A stretch of DNA of 5,369 nt from contig JARFPV010000518.1 in NCBI GenBank assembly GCA_029288115.1, forward strand, positions 1-5,369, in the 5' to 3' direction. Positions 1 through 4,987 of the stretch are shown piece by piece (position 1 is the first letter of the stretch; the number at the start of each line of letters is the position of its first letter). The stretch is from Akkermansiaceae bacterium. Its GTDB lineage: Bacteria > Verrucomicrobiota > Verrucomicrobiia > Verrucomicrobiales > Akkermansiaceae. Below the pieces are notes generated by a model, which searched no databases, was not told where the DNA came from, and was given only the letters and a program-made list of their open reading frames with translations. A program made the translations under genes and the position numbers.

Positions 1-106
1 CGGGCGTGTCCATGGTGGGGGTCGTGGTCTCGTCGTCATCCCCGCAGGAGGCGACGAGGCACAGGCCGACGATCAACAGGGTGCGGATCACAACACTGGC
101 TGACAT
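1..106 (-). CDS. Putative lipoprotein, 5' portion only (runs off left edge)
   Basis: The reading frame is open from an ATG at 106 to the window edge, giving 35 visible residues. The start has a lipoprotein signal peptide: one Arg at residue 8, a hydrophobic core at 9-19 (TLLIVGLCLVA), then a lipobox VASC with the acylated Cys at residue 21. A flexible acidic and Thr/Pro-rich linker follows (GDDDETTTPT), as is usual just after a lipid anchor. I infer export by Sec, lipidation and anchoring in the inner or outer membrane. The +2 residue is Gly, so there is no Asp(+2) inner-membrane retention signal. An alternative in-frame ATG at 118 would overlap the stop codon of the upstream cytochrome gene; the 106 start is preferred because GGTGA lies 5 nt upstream of it. 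It follows the cytochrome gene directly and is probably co-transcribed. The functional domain is outside the window, so no function can be given. Confidence 0.7.
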   Translation of the reverse strand, partial: MSASVVIRTLLIVGLCLVASCGDDDETTTPTMDTP

Positions 107-111
107 CTGGA

Positions 112-354
112 TCACCATTCCCGACCATGACAAGAGAAGCAGGATGGCTCGCCGTTGGAGCCTCCCTCCAATGTGTCCCCGTGGCATGCCACGCAGTTCT
201 TCTCAAAAAACGGAGCAACATGCGACTTGTAACCTGCCACCCCCTTGGGGATGGGGGCCGCCGTGCTCACACCCACCGAAGCTATAAGCACCAAACCAGC
301 AAGCCCAACGAATCGCCGGAGTTGCTGGTTTGATCGATTGATCGGACAGGTCAT
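112..354 (-). CDS. Very small secreted two-heme c-type cytochrome
   Basis: This 80-residue protein has an N-terminal signal peptide: an RR pair at 13-14, a hydrophobic core at 15-29 (FVGLAGLVLIASVGV), and likely cleavage after Ala32 or Ala33. The mature part is only about 47 residues and carries two CXXCH heme-attachment motifs, CVACH at 54-58 and CFSCH at 72-76. The stretch before the first heme (HVAPFFEKNCVACHG) resembles the heme segment of cytochrome domains found in Planctomycetes and Verrucomicrobia. The mature part contains no Met, and the only His outside the heme motifs is His45, so conventional axial ligation of both hemes by this chain alone is not obvious. The chain ends four residues after the second motif. 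I infer a periplasmic electron carrier or heme module; the partner is unknown. It starts 12 nt after the yidC stop codon and overlaps or abuts the lipoprotein start, which suggests co-transcription. No Shine-Dalgarno is visible before the ATG at 354. It could also be a remnant of a larger multiheme protein. Confidence 0.75.
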   Translation of the reverse strand: MTCPINRSNQQLRRFVGLAGLVLIASVGVSTAAPIPKGVAGYKSHVAPFFEKNCVACHGDTLEGGSNGEPSCFSCHGREW

Positions 355-366
355 GTTGAAACGGGG

Positions 367-2307
367 CTAGCCACCGGTGCGTGGTGGACGCTTTTTCTTT
401 TTGCCGGATGCATCAGGAGTAGCATTTCGCATACCACCACCTGGCTTACCACCACCTTTACGTGCCTCTTCCTGTGCTTGTTGCATGGCTTCTGCACGTT
501 CCGCCATACGCTCCATGAATGATTTCTTTCCAGGCTTACCAGACTTAGGACGCTTCTTCAGCTCAGGCTCAGGCATTCTGTTCATCAACCATGTCTGGCC
601 GATGGAGAAAATGTTCTGGGTCGTCCAGTAGAGCGCCAATGCAGATGCGAAGTTATAACAGAAGAAGAAGAACATCAGCGGCATGAACATCATGATGCGA
701 CGCTGCATCTTGTCCCCCGTGTTAGGGGTCATCTTCATCTGCAACACCATGGTGACCGCCATCAGGATCGGCAGAAGGTTGACCGGTGTCGTATCACCGA
801 GAAATGGCAGTCCAAACGGAAGCTCATAGATGGTGTCCGGCATGGATAGGTCATCCACCCAGAGGAATGGCTGGCCACGCAGTTCAACAGCATACTGAAG
901 CATGCGGTAGTAACCAAAGAAGATCGGGATCTGCAGGAACATCGGCAGGCATCCACCCATCGGATTGATCTGGTATTCCTTGTAGAGCTTCATCGTTTCC
1001 TGATTCAGCTTCTGTGGGTTGTCCTTGTACTTCTCGCGCAGATCTTTCATGATCGGCTGCAGCTTGGACATGCGCTTCATGGTGCGCGTGGACTTGTTGT
1101 GCAGCGGCCAGATGACGATACGGATCAGGATGGTGAGTGCGATGATAGACAGCCCCCACGCCCACTTGTTTGCGGTCTTGGAAAATGCCACGTCGTGTAG
1201 CCAGTTGAGTGTGTTACTGAGAATCACCGAAACGAATGTGAACCAGCCGTAGTTGAGAACTTCATCGACGTCGCCCTCCATCTTCTTGAGCACACCGTAA
1301 CTTTTGGGTCCGATGTAGACGGTGTAGGATAGGGTCTCGTAATCACCTACCGCGACCTTGCGAGATGGCAAAGTGAAGCCTGAGCGGATGGAGTAATTTT
1401 TCTTATCAGGATCGTCACCCGCCAGCTCGACTCTCTCTGACTTCGCCCAGAAGGAAGACGCGAACTTTTCTGAAGGACGCACGAGTGTGGTGAAGAACTG
1501 ATTGGAAACTCCGGAGTATTCCATCTCCTCGGCACTTTCCTTGAGCTGCGATTGGGCGCGATGGAAAAAACCCTTATCGACCTCAGCGCCGGAGGACGTG
1601 GTGACGTTCTCAAAGCTACCATCGTCCAGGTAGAAAGCACCTCCCTGGTCGGGCCACTCACGCTGATGCAACGGGGTGGCGGCGCCGTTAAAGAAATGGT
1701 AATTCTGCAAACTAACCATGGATTTCCCCTCGTTGCGGAAGGTGATGTCCAGTGTGAGCATCCATGGAGCACCGGGGTTCTTCTCGTCCTCCACAAGTGC
1801 CCAGCGTTTTTTGATGATCAGTCCGTCGGGTGTTTTCGCAGTGCAATAGACCGCATTTTCATTTTCCGGTTTAACCAGATCGTAATTCAGGCCCAGAAAC
1901 TCGTCCGGCCCTTGCCCGAGAGCACCGACGGGTGCCGGAGCGTCCACATTGAGTATCACATTCTGGGTTTCGGACCCGACTGCGAACTCGTTATGAAGCA
2001 GGGCTGTCTTGATGCCGCCACCGCGTGAGGTAATCGTGTAGGTAACGTTCTTCTTACCATCCTTGAACGAGATAAGCTCATGGGTGTTCTCACCGACAGT
2101 CGGAACAGGCGGCTCCACGACGAGACCTCCGCTTGGCTTCGGCTCGGCGGATGGCACATCACCATTATCCGCGCTAGGTTTGTCCCCTACGTCCTCCTTG
2201 TCCTGCTTGGGCTGTGGCTCAGCCGGGGGCTTGTCCGGCATGTAGTAGAAATTCAGCGCAAGCAATACTGCGCAGATTGTGAGTATGATCCATCCTTTGC
2301 GGTCCAT
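367..2307 (-). CDS. yidC: Membrane protein insertase YidC (Oxa1 family)
   Basis: YidC inserts and folds inner-membrane proteins, alone or with SecYEG. The 646 residues show the Gram-negative layout. There is an N-terminal membrane anchor (about 6-22), a Pro/Asp/Lys-rich linker (about 24-70), a periplasmic beta-rich domain (about 75-335), then the conserved insertase core (about 350-578). In the core, Arg396 in LTILIRIVIWPL matches the essential groove arginine of E. coli YidC (R366). It is followed by the cytoplasmic helical hairpin (KMxxLQP-like, 410-447), NPMGGCLPMFLQIPIF (448-463), and later membrane helices near 510-524 and 538-575. About 67 residues after the last helix form a basic tail rich in Lys, Arg and Gly, ending in a KKKKRPPR stretch. 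The start at 2307 is an ATG with no Shine-Dalgarno; a heptamer repeat lies just upstream. It follows yidD by 50 nt, the usual partner order. Confidence 0.98.
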   Translation of the reverse strand: MDRKGWIILTICAVLLALNFYYMPDKPPAEPQPKQDKEDVGDKPSADNGDVPSAEPKPSGGLVVEPPVPTVGENTHELISFKDGKKNVTYTITSRGGGIKTALLHNEFAVGSETQNVILNVDAPAPVGALGQGPDEFLGLNYDLVKPENENAVYCTAKTPDGLIIKKRWALVEDEKNPGAPWMLTLDITFRNEGKSMVSLQNYHFFNGAATPLHQREWPDQGGAFYLDDGSFENVTTSSGAEVDKGFFHRAQSQLKESAEEMEYSGVSNQFFTTLVRPSEKFASSFWAKSERVELAGDDPDKKNYSIRSGFTLPSRKVAVGDYETLSYTVYIGPKSYGVLKKMEGDVDEVLNYGWFTFVSVILSNTLNWLHDVAFSKTANKWAWGLSIIALTILIRIVIWPLHNKSTRTMKRMSKLQPIMKDLREKYKDNPQKLNQETMKLYKEYQINPMGGCLPMFLQIPIFFGYYRMLQYAVELRGQPFLWVDDLSMPDTIYELPFGLPFLGDTTPVNLLPILMAVTMVLQMKMTPNTGDKMQRRIMMFMPLMFFFFCYNFASALALYWTTQNIFSIGQTWLMNRMPEPELKKRPKSGKPGKKSFMERMAERAEAMQQAQEEARKGGGKPGGGMRNATPDASGKKKKRPPRTGG

Positions 2308-2314
2308 GATGATA

Positions 2315-2349
2315 AGAGTGTTGAGTTGTGAGTGTTAAGTGATGAGTTG
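2315..2349. repeat. Degenerate heptamer tandem repeat, five units, in the yidD-yidC gap
   Basis: Five consecutive 7-nt units fit the + strand consensus TRAGTKN (first unit AGAGTGT; third TGAGTGT; second and fifth both TGAGTTG; fourth TAAGTGA). In the sense of transcription the core reads ACTCA. The array fills 35 of the 50 nt between the yidD stop codon and the yidC start and ends 7 nt before the yidC ATG. No ribosome binding site is visible in this gap, so the repeat occupies the place where one would be expected. Its role is unknown. It may be an unstructured, pyrimidine- and A-rich leader, a binding site, or a replication-slippage product. Confidence 0.6.
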
Positions 2350-2357
2350 GAAAAATA

Positions 2358-2612
2358 CTACTTCTTGGGCGGGACGGGATCGTCCCCGCATCCGCCCCAG
2401 GGATGGCAGCGGAAAATGCGCCGGATGCCAAGCCATGATCCGCGAAACGGGCCATGAATTTTTACGGCTTGTAGAAAATAATTTGAGCAGGTCGGGTGGT
2501 ATCGGCAGCCGCTATTAGGACTGACTGCCTTGAGTATGGGATTGAGAAACTTTTGGTAGAAACGAATGCCGCAATAGATCAGGGCGCTGAGCAGGCGGTT
2601 GATGATGTTCAC
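2358..2612 (-). CDS. yidD: Membrane protein insertion efficiency factor YidD
   Basis: YidD is a small, inner-membrane-associated protein that assists YidC-dependent insertion. The 84 residues carry the family signature: a short amphipathic or hydrophobic N-terminus with RFYQKFLNPIL (17-27), then CRYHPTCSNY (36-45), an HG pair at 53-54, and RCHPWGGCGDDPVP (68-81). The conserved Cys residues are 36, 42 and 69, with an extra Cys75. Length is normal for the family (about 70-85 residues). The start is a GTG at 2612, chosen because no ATG lies in frame before the conserved region and because it clears the rnpA stop codon by 15 nt. The bases before it read GCCGCC, with no Shine-Dalgarno. It is sandwiched between rnpA and yidC, the classic position, and is almost certainly co-transcribed with both. 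Confidence 0.96.
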   Translation of the reverse strand: MNIINRLLSALIYCGIRFYQKFLNPILKAVSPNSGCRYHPTCSNYFLQAVKIHGPFRGSWLGIRRIFRCHPWGGCGDDPVPPKK

Positions 2613-2627
2613 GGCGGCAGTGGGTAA

Positions 2628-2975
2628 TCATGCGGTGAGGATTCCGAGTCGGCGGGCTTGCTTGAGCCAGTCGGTCTCCAGCTCAGCGAATGTGGCCTCG
2701 GGTGCGCGCCAGCGGAGTACGGTAACGAGGTATTTTTTCCCTGAAATGGTCGGCAAGTGTTTGGCGCAGATTGCGTGGATGCGGCGGCGGAGAAGGTTGC
2801 GGGTCACGGCATTGCCCACTTTGCGGGTCACGATCACGCCTACCTTGTGGTGTGGCAGCTCGGGATCATCCAGACAACTCAGAACCAAGTAGCTACCTCC
2901 CTTCGCCTGACCATCCTTCCGTGTGCGCGAGAATTCCGCGTGACGGGTCATGCTGAATTTCCGCTGCAGTCGCAT
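2628..2975 (-). CDS. rnpA: Ribonuclease P protein component
   Basis: RnpA is the basic protein subunit of RNase P; it helps the catalytic RNA bind precursor tRNA and trim the 5' leader. From the ATG at 2975 the protein has 115 residues, normal for the family. The N-terminal part (FSMTRHAEFSRTRKDG, 7-22) forms the leader-binding face, followed by KVGVIVTRKVGNAVTRNLLRRRIHAI (44-69), which contains the RNR motif (R59, N60, R63-R65). The usual Arg after the motif is His here. The frame stays open further upstream to 3119. That extension would run through the intrinsic terminator and encodes an unrelated-looking sequence, so it is rejected. An ATG at 3005 (125 residues) is a possible alternative start. 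No Shine-Dalgarno is visible; the bases before the ATG are CAGCACC. Confidence 0.95.
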   Translation of the reverse strand: MRLQRKFSMTRHAEFSRTRKDGQAKGGSYLVLSCLDDPELPHHKVGVIVTRKVGNAVTRNLLRRRIHAICAKHLPTISGKKYLVTVLRWRAPEATFAELETDWLKQARRLGILTA

Positions 2976-3016
2976 GGTGCTGGTGGTTGCTCGAGTGAGT
3001 AGCATGAACGAAAAAA

Positions 3017-3057
3017 CATGGAAAAAAAGAAACGGCCACCTGTGGAAGGGTGGCCGT
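3017..3057 (-). terminator. Intrinsic terminator or attenuator between rpmH and rnpA
   Basis: Read on the minus strand, a perfect 9-bp stem (ACGGCCACC at 3057-3049 pairing with GGTGGCCGT at 3040-3032, loop of 8 nt) is followed at once by TTCTTTTTTT, then a second T6 run at 3016-3011. This is a textbook rho-independent terminator in the direction of the operon. It lies about 95 nt after the rpmH stop codon and about 40 nt before the rnpA start. It should give excess L34 transcript over rnpA-yidD-yidC transcript. Whether termination is partial or regulated cannot be seen from sequence alone. Confidence 0.88.
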
Positions 3058-3084
3058 CTGAAAATCGACGTTGGGCTCAACCAG

Positions 3085-3145
3085 CTGGGAGAGGATACGC
3101 CACAAATGGCTGGAGCCATGGATGTCAGGCGACCGCCTCTCTCAG
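3085..3145 (-). other. Predicted long imperfect RNA hairpin downstream of rpmH
   Basis: On the minus strand CTGAGAGAGG (3145-3136) can pair with CCTCTCCCAG (3094-3085), 9 of 10 positions, with one A-C mismatch. Inside it CGCC (3131-3128) can pair with GGCG (3101-3098), and at the tip ATGGCT (3119-3114) pairs with AGCCAT (3111-3106). The three nested stems form one elongated hairpin with internal loops, in the untranslated stretch between the rpmH stop codon and the terminator. An alternative local fold, AGGCG/CGCCT at 3138-3127, competes with the first two stems. It could protect the 3' end of the rpmH mRNA, be part of a 3'-UTR-derived small RNA, or influence the terminator. It matches no RNA family I recognise. 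Confidence 0.4.
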
Positions 3146-3152
3146 GGAGAAC

Positions 3153-3341
3153 TTAGGCAGCCTTGGTGTGCTGCTTGACGTGGCGCTTGAAGTGGATCTC
3201 CGCACCTTTTGGAAGGAGACGCTTGCGGCCCTTCTGGCGGCGGCGGCGCAGTGTGTCGCGTCCGGCCTTGGTGCTCATGCGTGCACGGAAACCGTGCTGG
3301 CGTTTGCGGACTCGCTTGGATGGCTGGTAAGTACGTTTCAT
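3153..3341 (-). CDS. rpmH: 50S ribosomal protein L34
   Basis: L34 is a very basic small protein of the large ribosomal subunit that sits within 23S rRNA. The first 45 residues match the family closely: MKRTYQPSK, then [27 protein letters not shown] (16-42). The protein is 62 residues long against the usual 44-47. The extra C-terminal part (about 44-62, [19 protein letters not shown]) is basic and His-rich. The ATG at 3341 is unambiguous because MKRT is the family N-terminus. The bases before it (TTTTACC) contain no Shine-Dalgarno. It is the first gene of the leftward operon, about 80 nt after the predicted transcription start, and is followed by a terminator. Confidence 0.97.
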   Translation of the reverse strand: MKRTYQPSKRVRKRQHGFRARMSTKAGRDTLRRRRQKGRKRLLPKGAEIHFKRHVKQHTKAA

Positions 3342-3405
3342 GGTAAAATGAGGTCAAAATGGGCTAGGCCCTTGTTATTCTGGTAATTCGCGCCTGCGAA
3401 ATACA

Positions 3406-3429
3406 CCCGATCCGGTCTGACCGGGCGGG
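3406..3429. repeat. Imperfect inverted repeat at the predicted rpmH transcription start
   Basis: CCCG (3406-3409) pairs with CGGG (3426-3429), and CCGGT (3412-3416) pairs with ACCGG (3420-3424), with a CTG loop and a small asymmetric bulge (AT against G). It lies immediately downstream of the predicted -10 box and spans the expected start site near 3424. It could be an operator for a dimeric regulator or the 5' stem of the leader. A second, shorter inverted repeat (TTCGC/GCGAA, 3387-3400) lies further into the leader. Confidence 0.4.
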
Positions 3430-3430
3430 C

Positions 3431-3458
3431 AAACTAGGGATTTTTTGCCTCTTGTCAA
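3431..3458 (-). promoter_or_regulatory. Sigma-70-type promoter of the rpmH operon
   Basis: On the minus strand a perfect -35 box TTGACA (3458-3453) is followed, after a 16-nt spacer, by TAGTTT (3436-3431), a fair match to TATAAT at its first, second and last positions. Transcription would start near 3424, leaving a leader of about 80 nt before the rpmH ATG. The spacer contains an A6 run. AT-rich sequence further upstream (3481-3500, with an AATTTT/AAAATT inverted repeat) may help, but lies rather far away for a classical UP element. The -10 assignment is the weaker half. Confidence 0.65.
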
Positions 3459-3540
3459 CCCGCCATTCACTGGATTGAGCAATTTTATCAAAAAATTTCC
3501 TCCCGTGCCTAAAAATTTGATGCTAATCATGGGTTCCAGA

Positions 3541-4035
3541 ATGCCTATAACCAACGCAAATAGGGAACAACCATCCTCGGGCCAAGTCGTCCGTGTCCAG
3601 CCAGCGACCATCGAAGATCTGCCCGAACTGGTGCAACTCGTCGAGGATCTGATGAGCACCCAAGCGGACTTCTCCCCGGATACCGTAGCCCACGAACAAG
3701 GTCTTTCCATGATTCTGGAGCAGCCAAACCGTGGTAGAATCTTTGTTCTCCGCAGTGAAAGCCGGATCTTCGGCATGGTTAACCTGCTGTTCACCATCTC
3801 CACTGCCATGGGAGGCATGGTGGTTCTTCTCGAGGATTTCATTATCCACCCGGATTACCGGGGCCAGGGGTTTGGCACCAAACTCATCGAATACGTTATC
3901 GATTTCGCACAAAAGAAAAACTTCAAGCGCATCACACTGCTCACCGACAAGATGGGTGAAAGCTCCCAGAATTTCTTTAAGAACCAGGGATTTGACTTCG
4001 CGCACATGGTGCCGATGCGCCGGGTGATCGACTAA
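3541..4035 (+). CDS. GNAT family N-acetyltransferase
   Basis: GNAT enzymes move an acetyl group from acetyl-CoA to an amine; the substrate here is not known. From the ATG at 3541 the protein has 164 residues, a single GNAT domain. VRVQPATIEDLPELVQLVEDLM (about 17-38) is the usual first strand and helix. VLLEDFIIHPDYRGQGFGTKLI follows, with the acetyl-CoA pyrophosphate-binding loop RGQGFG at 107-112. ITLLTD is a core strand, and NFFKNQGF (144-151) is motif B. At the position where many GNATs carry a catalytic Tyr (FYxxxGF) this protein has Phe. In-frame ATGs at 3520 and 3529 are possible alternative starts; no Shine-Dalgarno decides between them. The gene is divergent from rpmH and converges on the YycJ-like gene 11 nt downstream. 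No promoter of its own stands out, and the neighbours give no clue to the substrate. Confidence 0.88.
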   Translation: MPITNANREQPSSGQVVRVQPATIEDLPELVQLVEDLMSTQADFSPDTVAHEQGLSMILEQPNRGRIFVLRSESRIFGMVNLLFTISTAMGGMVVLLEDFIIHPDYRGQGFGTKLIEYVIDFAQKKNFKRITLLTDKMGESSQNFFKNQGFDFAHMVPMRRVID

Positions 4036-4046
4036 TCAACCGCACC

Positions 4047-4862
4047 TCAAGCGGATTCCGCGGTCAGTTCAAAATCGGGTCTGCCGGATATCTCGACCCA
4101 TCCAGTCGGTTCATGTTGGTGGGCGCATTGCACCGAAACGTCCGCCAGACCACAACCGGTGAGCCTCTCAGCGATGATGCGGGCCGCCATGTCCGGACAG
4201 TTGCAATCCGAGCTTAGGTGGCTGAGCATGACAACCTTAAGTTTCTCGCAAGCAATCTCCCCTAACAACTCGGCAGTTTGTTCGTTGGACAGGTGACCAT
4301 GGCGCGAGGCAATGCGCTGTTTTGTTGCCCACGGGCGTTTGGTATCCTGTTCCAACAACTGCGGGTCATAATTCGCCTCGATATAAATTCCATCGCTACT
4401 GCGCAGGCTCTCGCGCATCAGATGTGTCACGTGGCCCACGTCGCTGACCATACTGAGTCGGGCAGACCCGCCTTGAAGGACAAAGCCCACGGGCTCTGCA
4501 GCATCGTGCGGAATGCGGAACGCGTTTACGCTCAGATCACCCAGCTCAAAATCCTGGCCACTCCGAAAAACCCGCCACGGCACAGCGCTCTTCATTTTAT
4601 AACTCAGTGCCTCACGCGTAAGCGCATTGGCGTAGACGGGGATTTCGCGTTTCCGCAGCAGCACGTCCACCCCGCGAGCGTGGTCACTGTGTTCGTGGGT
4701 CAGCAAAATTCCATCAAGCTGCTCAGGTGCCACCCCAAGCGACTCCATACGCAGAACAAGCTGCTTGGCACTGAGTCCGGCATCAACCAACACATGGGTA
4801 TTCCCACAGCTCACCAGGGTGGCATTTCCTCCACTGCCACTCCCCAGAACCGCCATTCTCAT
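4047..4862 (-). CDS. yycJ: Metallo-beta-lactamase-fold hydrolase, YycJ/WalJ type
   Basis: The protein belongs to the metal-dependent MBL-fold hydrolases and matches the YycJ/WalJ (VicX) group in layout. From the ATG at 4862 it has 271 residues. It begins MRMAVLGSGSGGNATLV, the group's usual opening, followed by LVDAGLSAK (25-33). The metal-binding motif is THEHSDH (55-61, with H56, H58, D60, H61). Further likely ligands or active-site residues are His119 in PHDA, Asp141 in SDVG, the GHLSN segment (189-193) and His215 in LSHLS. In Firmicutes the family lies with the WalRK two-component genes and has been linked to DNA metabolism and cell-wall homeostasis; nothing like WalRK is next to it here. 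The frame opens at a TTG at 4901, with ATGs at 4877, 4865, 4862 and 4856. The start at 4862 is chosen for the family's usual distance to LGSGS. It is divergent from the coiled-coil gene and convergent with the GNAT gene. No clear promoter was found in the 125-nt divergent gap. Confidence 0.92.
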   Translation of the reverse strand: MRMAVLGSGSGGNATLVSCGNTHVLVDAGLSAKQLVLRMESLGVAPEQLDGILLTHEHSDHARGVDVLLRKREIPVYANALTREALSYKMKSAVPWRVFRSGQDFELGDLSVNAFRIPHDAAEPVGFVLQGGSARLSMVSDVGHVTHLMRESLRSSDGIYIEANYDPQLLEQDTKRPWATKQRIASRHGHLSNEQTAELLGEIACEKLKVVMLSHLSSDCNCPDMAARIIAERLTGCGLADVSVQCAHQHEPTGWVEISGRPDFELTAESA

Positions 4863-4987
4863 CATGCGCCGCAGCATGCCTGATATGACCGGTTTTTTCA
4901 AGAAGCGAGTGAATGGAAATACAAGACCTCAACCAGGGCTGCGGATTTGGCCTTGTTAAACACCCCTATATGGCGCAAATTCCCACC

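Noticed and set aside
1552..2028. 158-residue open frame antisense to yidC
   Set aside because: It lies wholly inside the yidC periplasmic domain on the other strand and has no recognisable motif or start signal.
2950..3019. Short leader peptide frame starting at ATG 3019 after the terminator
   Set aside because: It overlaps the T-tract and the rnpA start out of frame, has no run of one amino acid, and has no ribosome binding site.
2976..3119. Longer rnpA reading frame with 48 extra N-terminal residues
   Set aside because: It runs through the intrinsic terminator hairpin and its T-tract. The added sequence has no RnpA character, and the 115-residue form has normal family length.
3445..3519. 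TTG start at 3445 extending the GNAT protein by 25-32 residues
   Set aside because: The extension would begin inside the rpmH promoter, between its -10 and -35 boxes. It is AT-rich and unlike a GNAT N-terminus, and three ATGs lie downstream next to the domain start.
3523..4005. 160-residue open frame antisense to the GNAT gene
   Set aside because: It mirrors the conserved GNAT domain in reverse and shows no family features, so it is a coding shadow.
4036..4064. Possible bidirectional terminator between the converging GNAT and YycJ-like genes
   Set aside because: Only 4-5 bp stems (CCGC/GCGG or ACCGC/GCGGT) can form, without a T-tract on either side. This is too weak to call.
4278..4883. 201-residue open frame antisense to the YycJ-like gene
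   Set aside because: It is fully covered by a well-recognised conserved gene on the other strand. The translation shows no domain and reads as a shadow of its codons.
4947..4972. Promoter for the coiled-coil gene using TATATG at 4967
   Set aside because: The nearest -35-like sequence (TTGGCC at 4947) is only 14 nt away, and the -10 overlaps the alternative ATG at 4970, so the spacing is not convincing.
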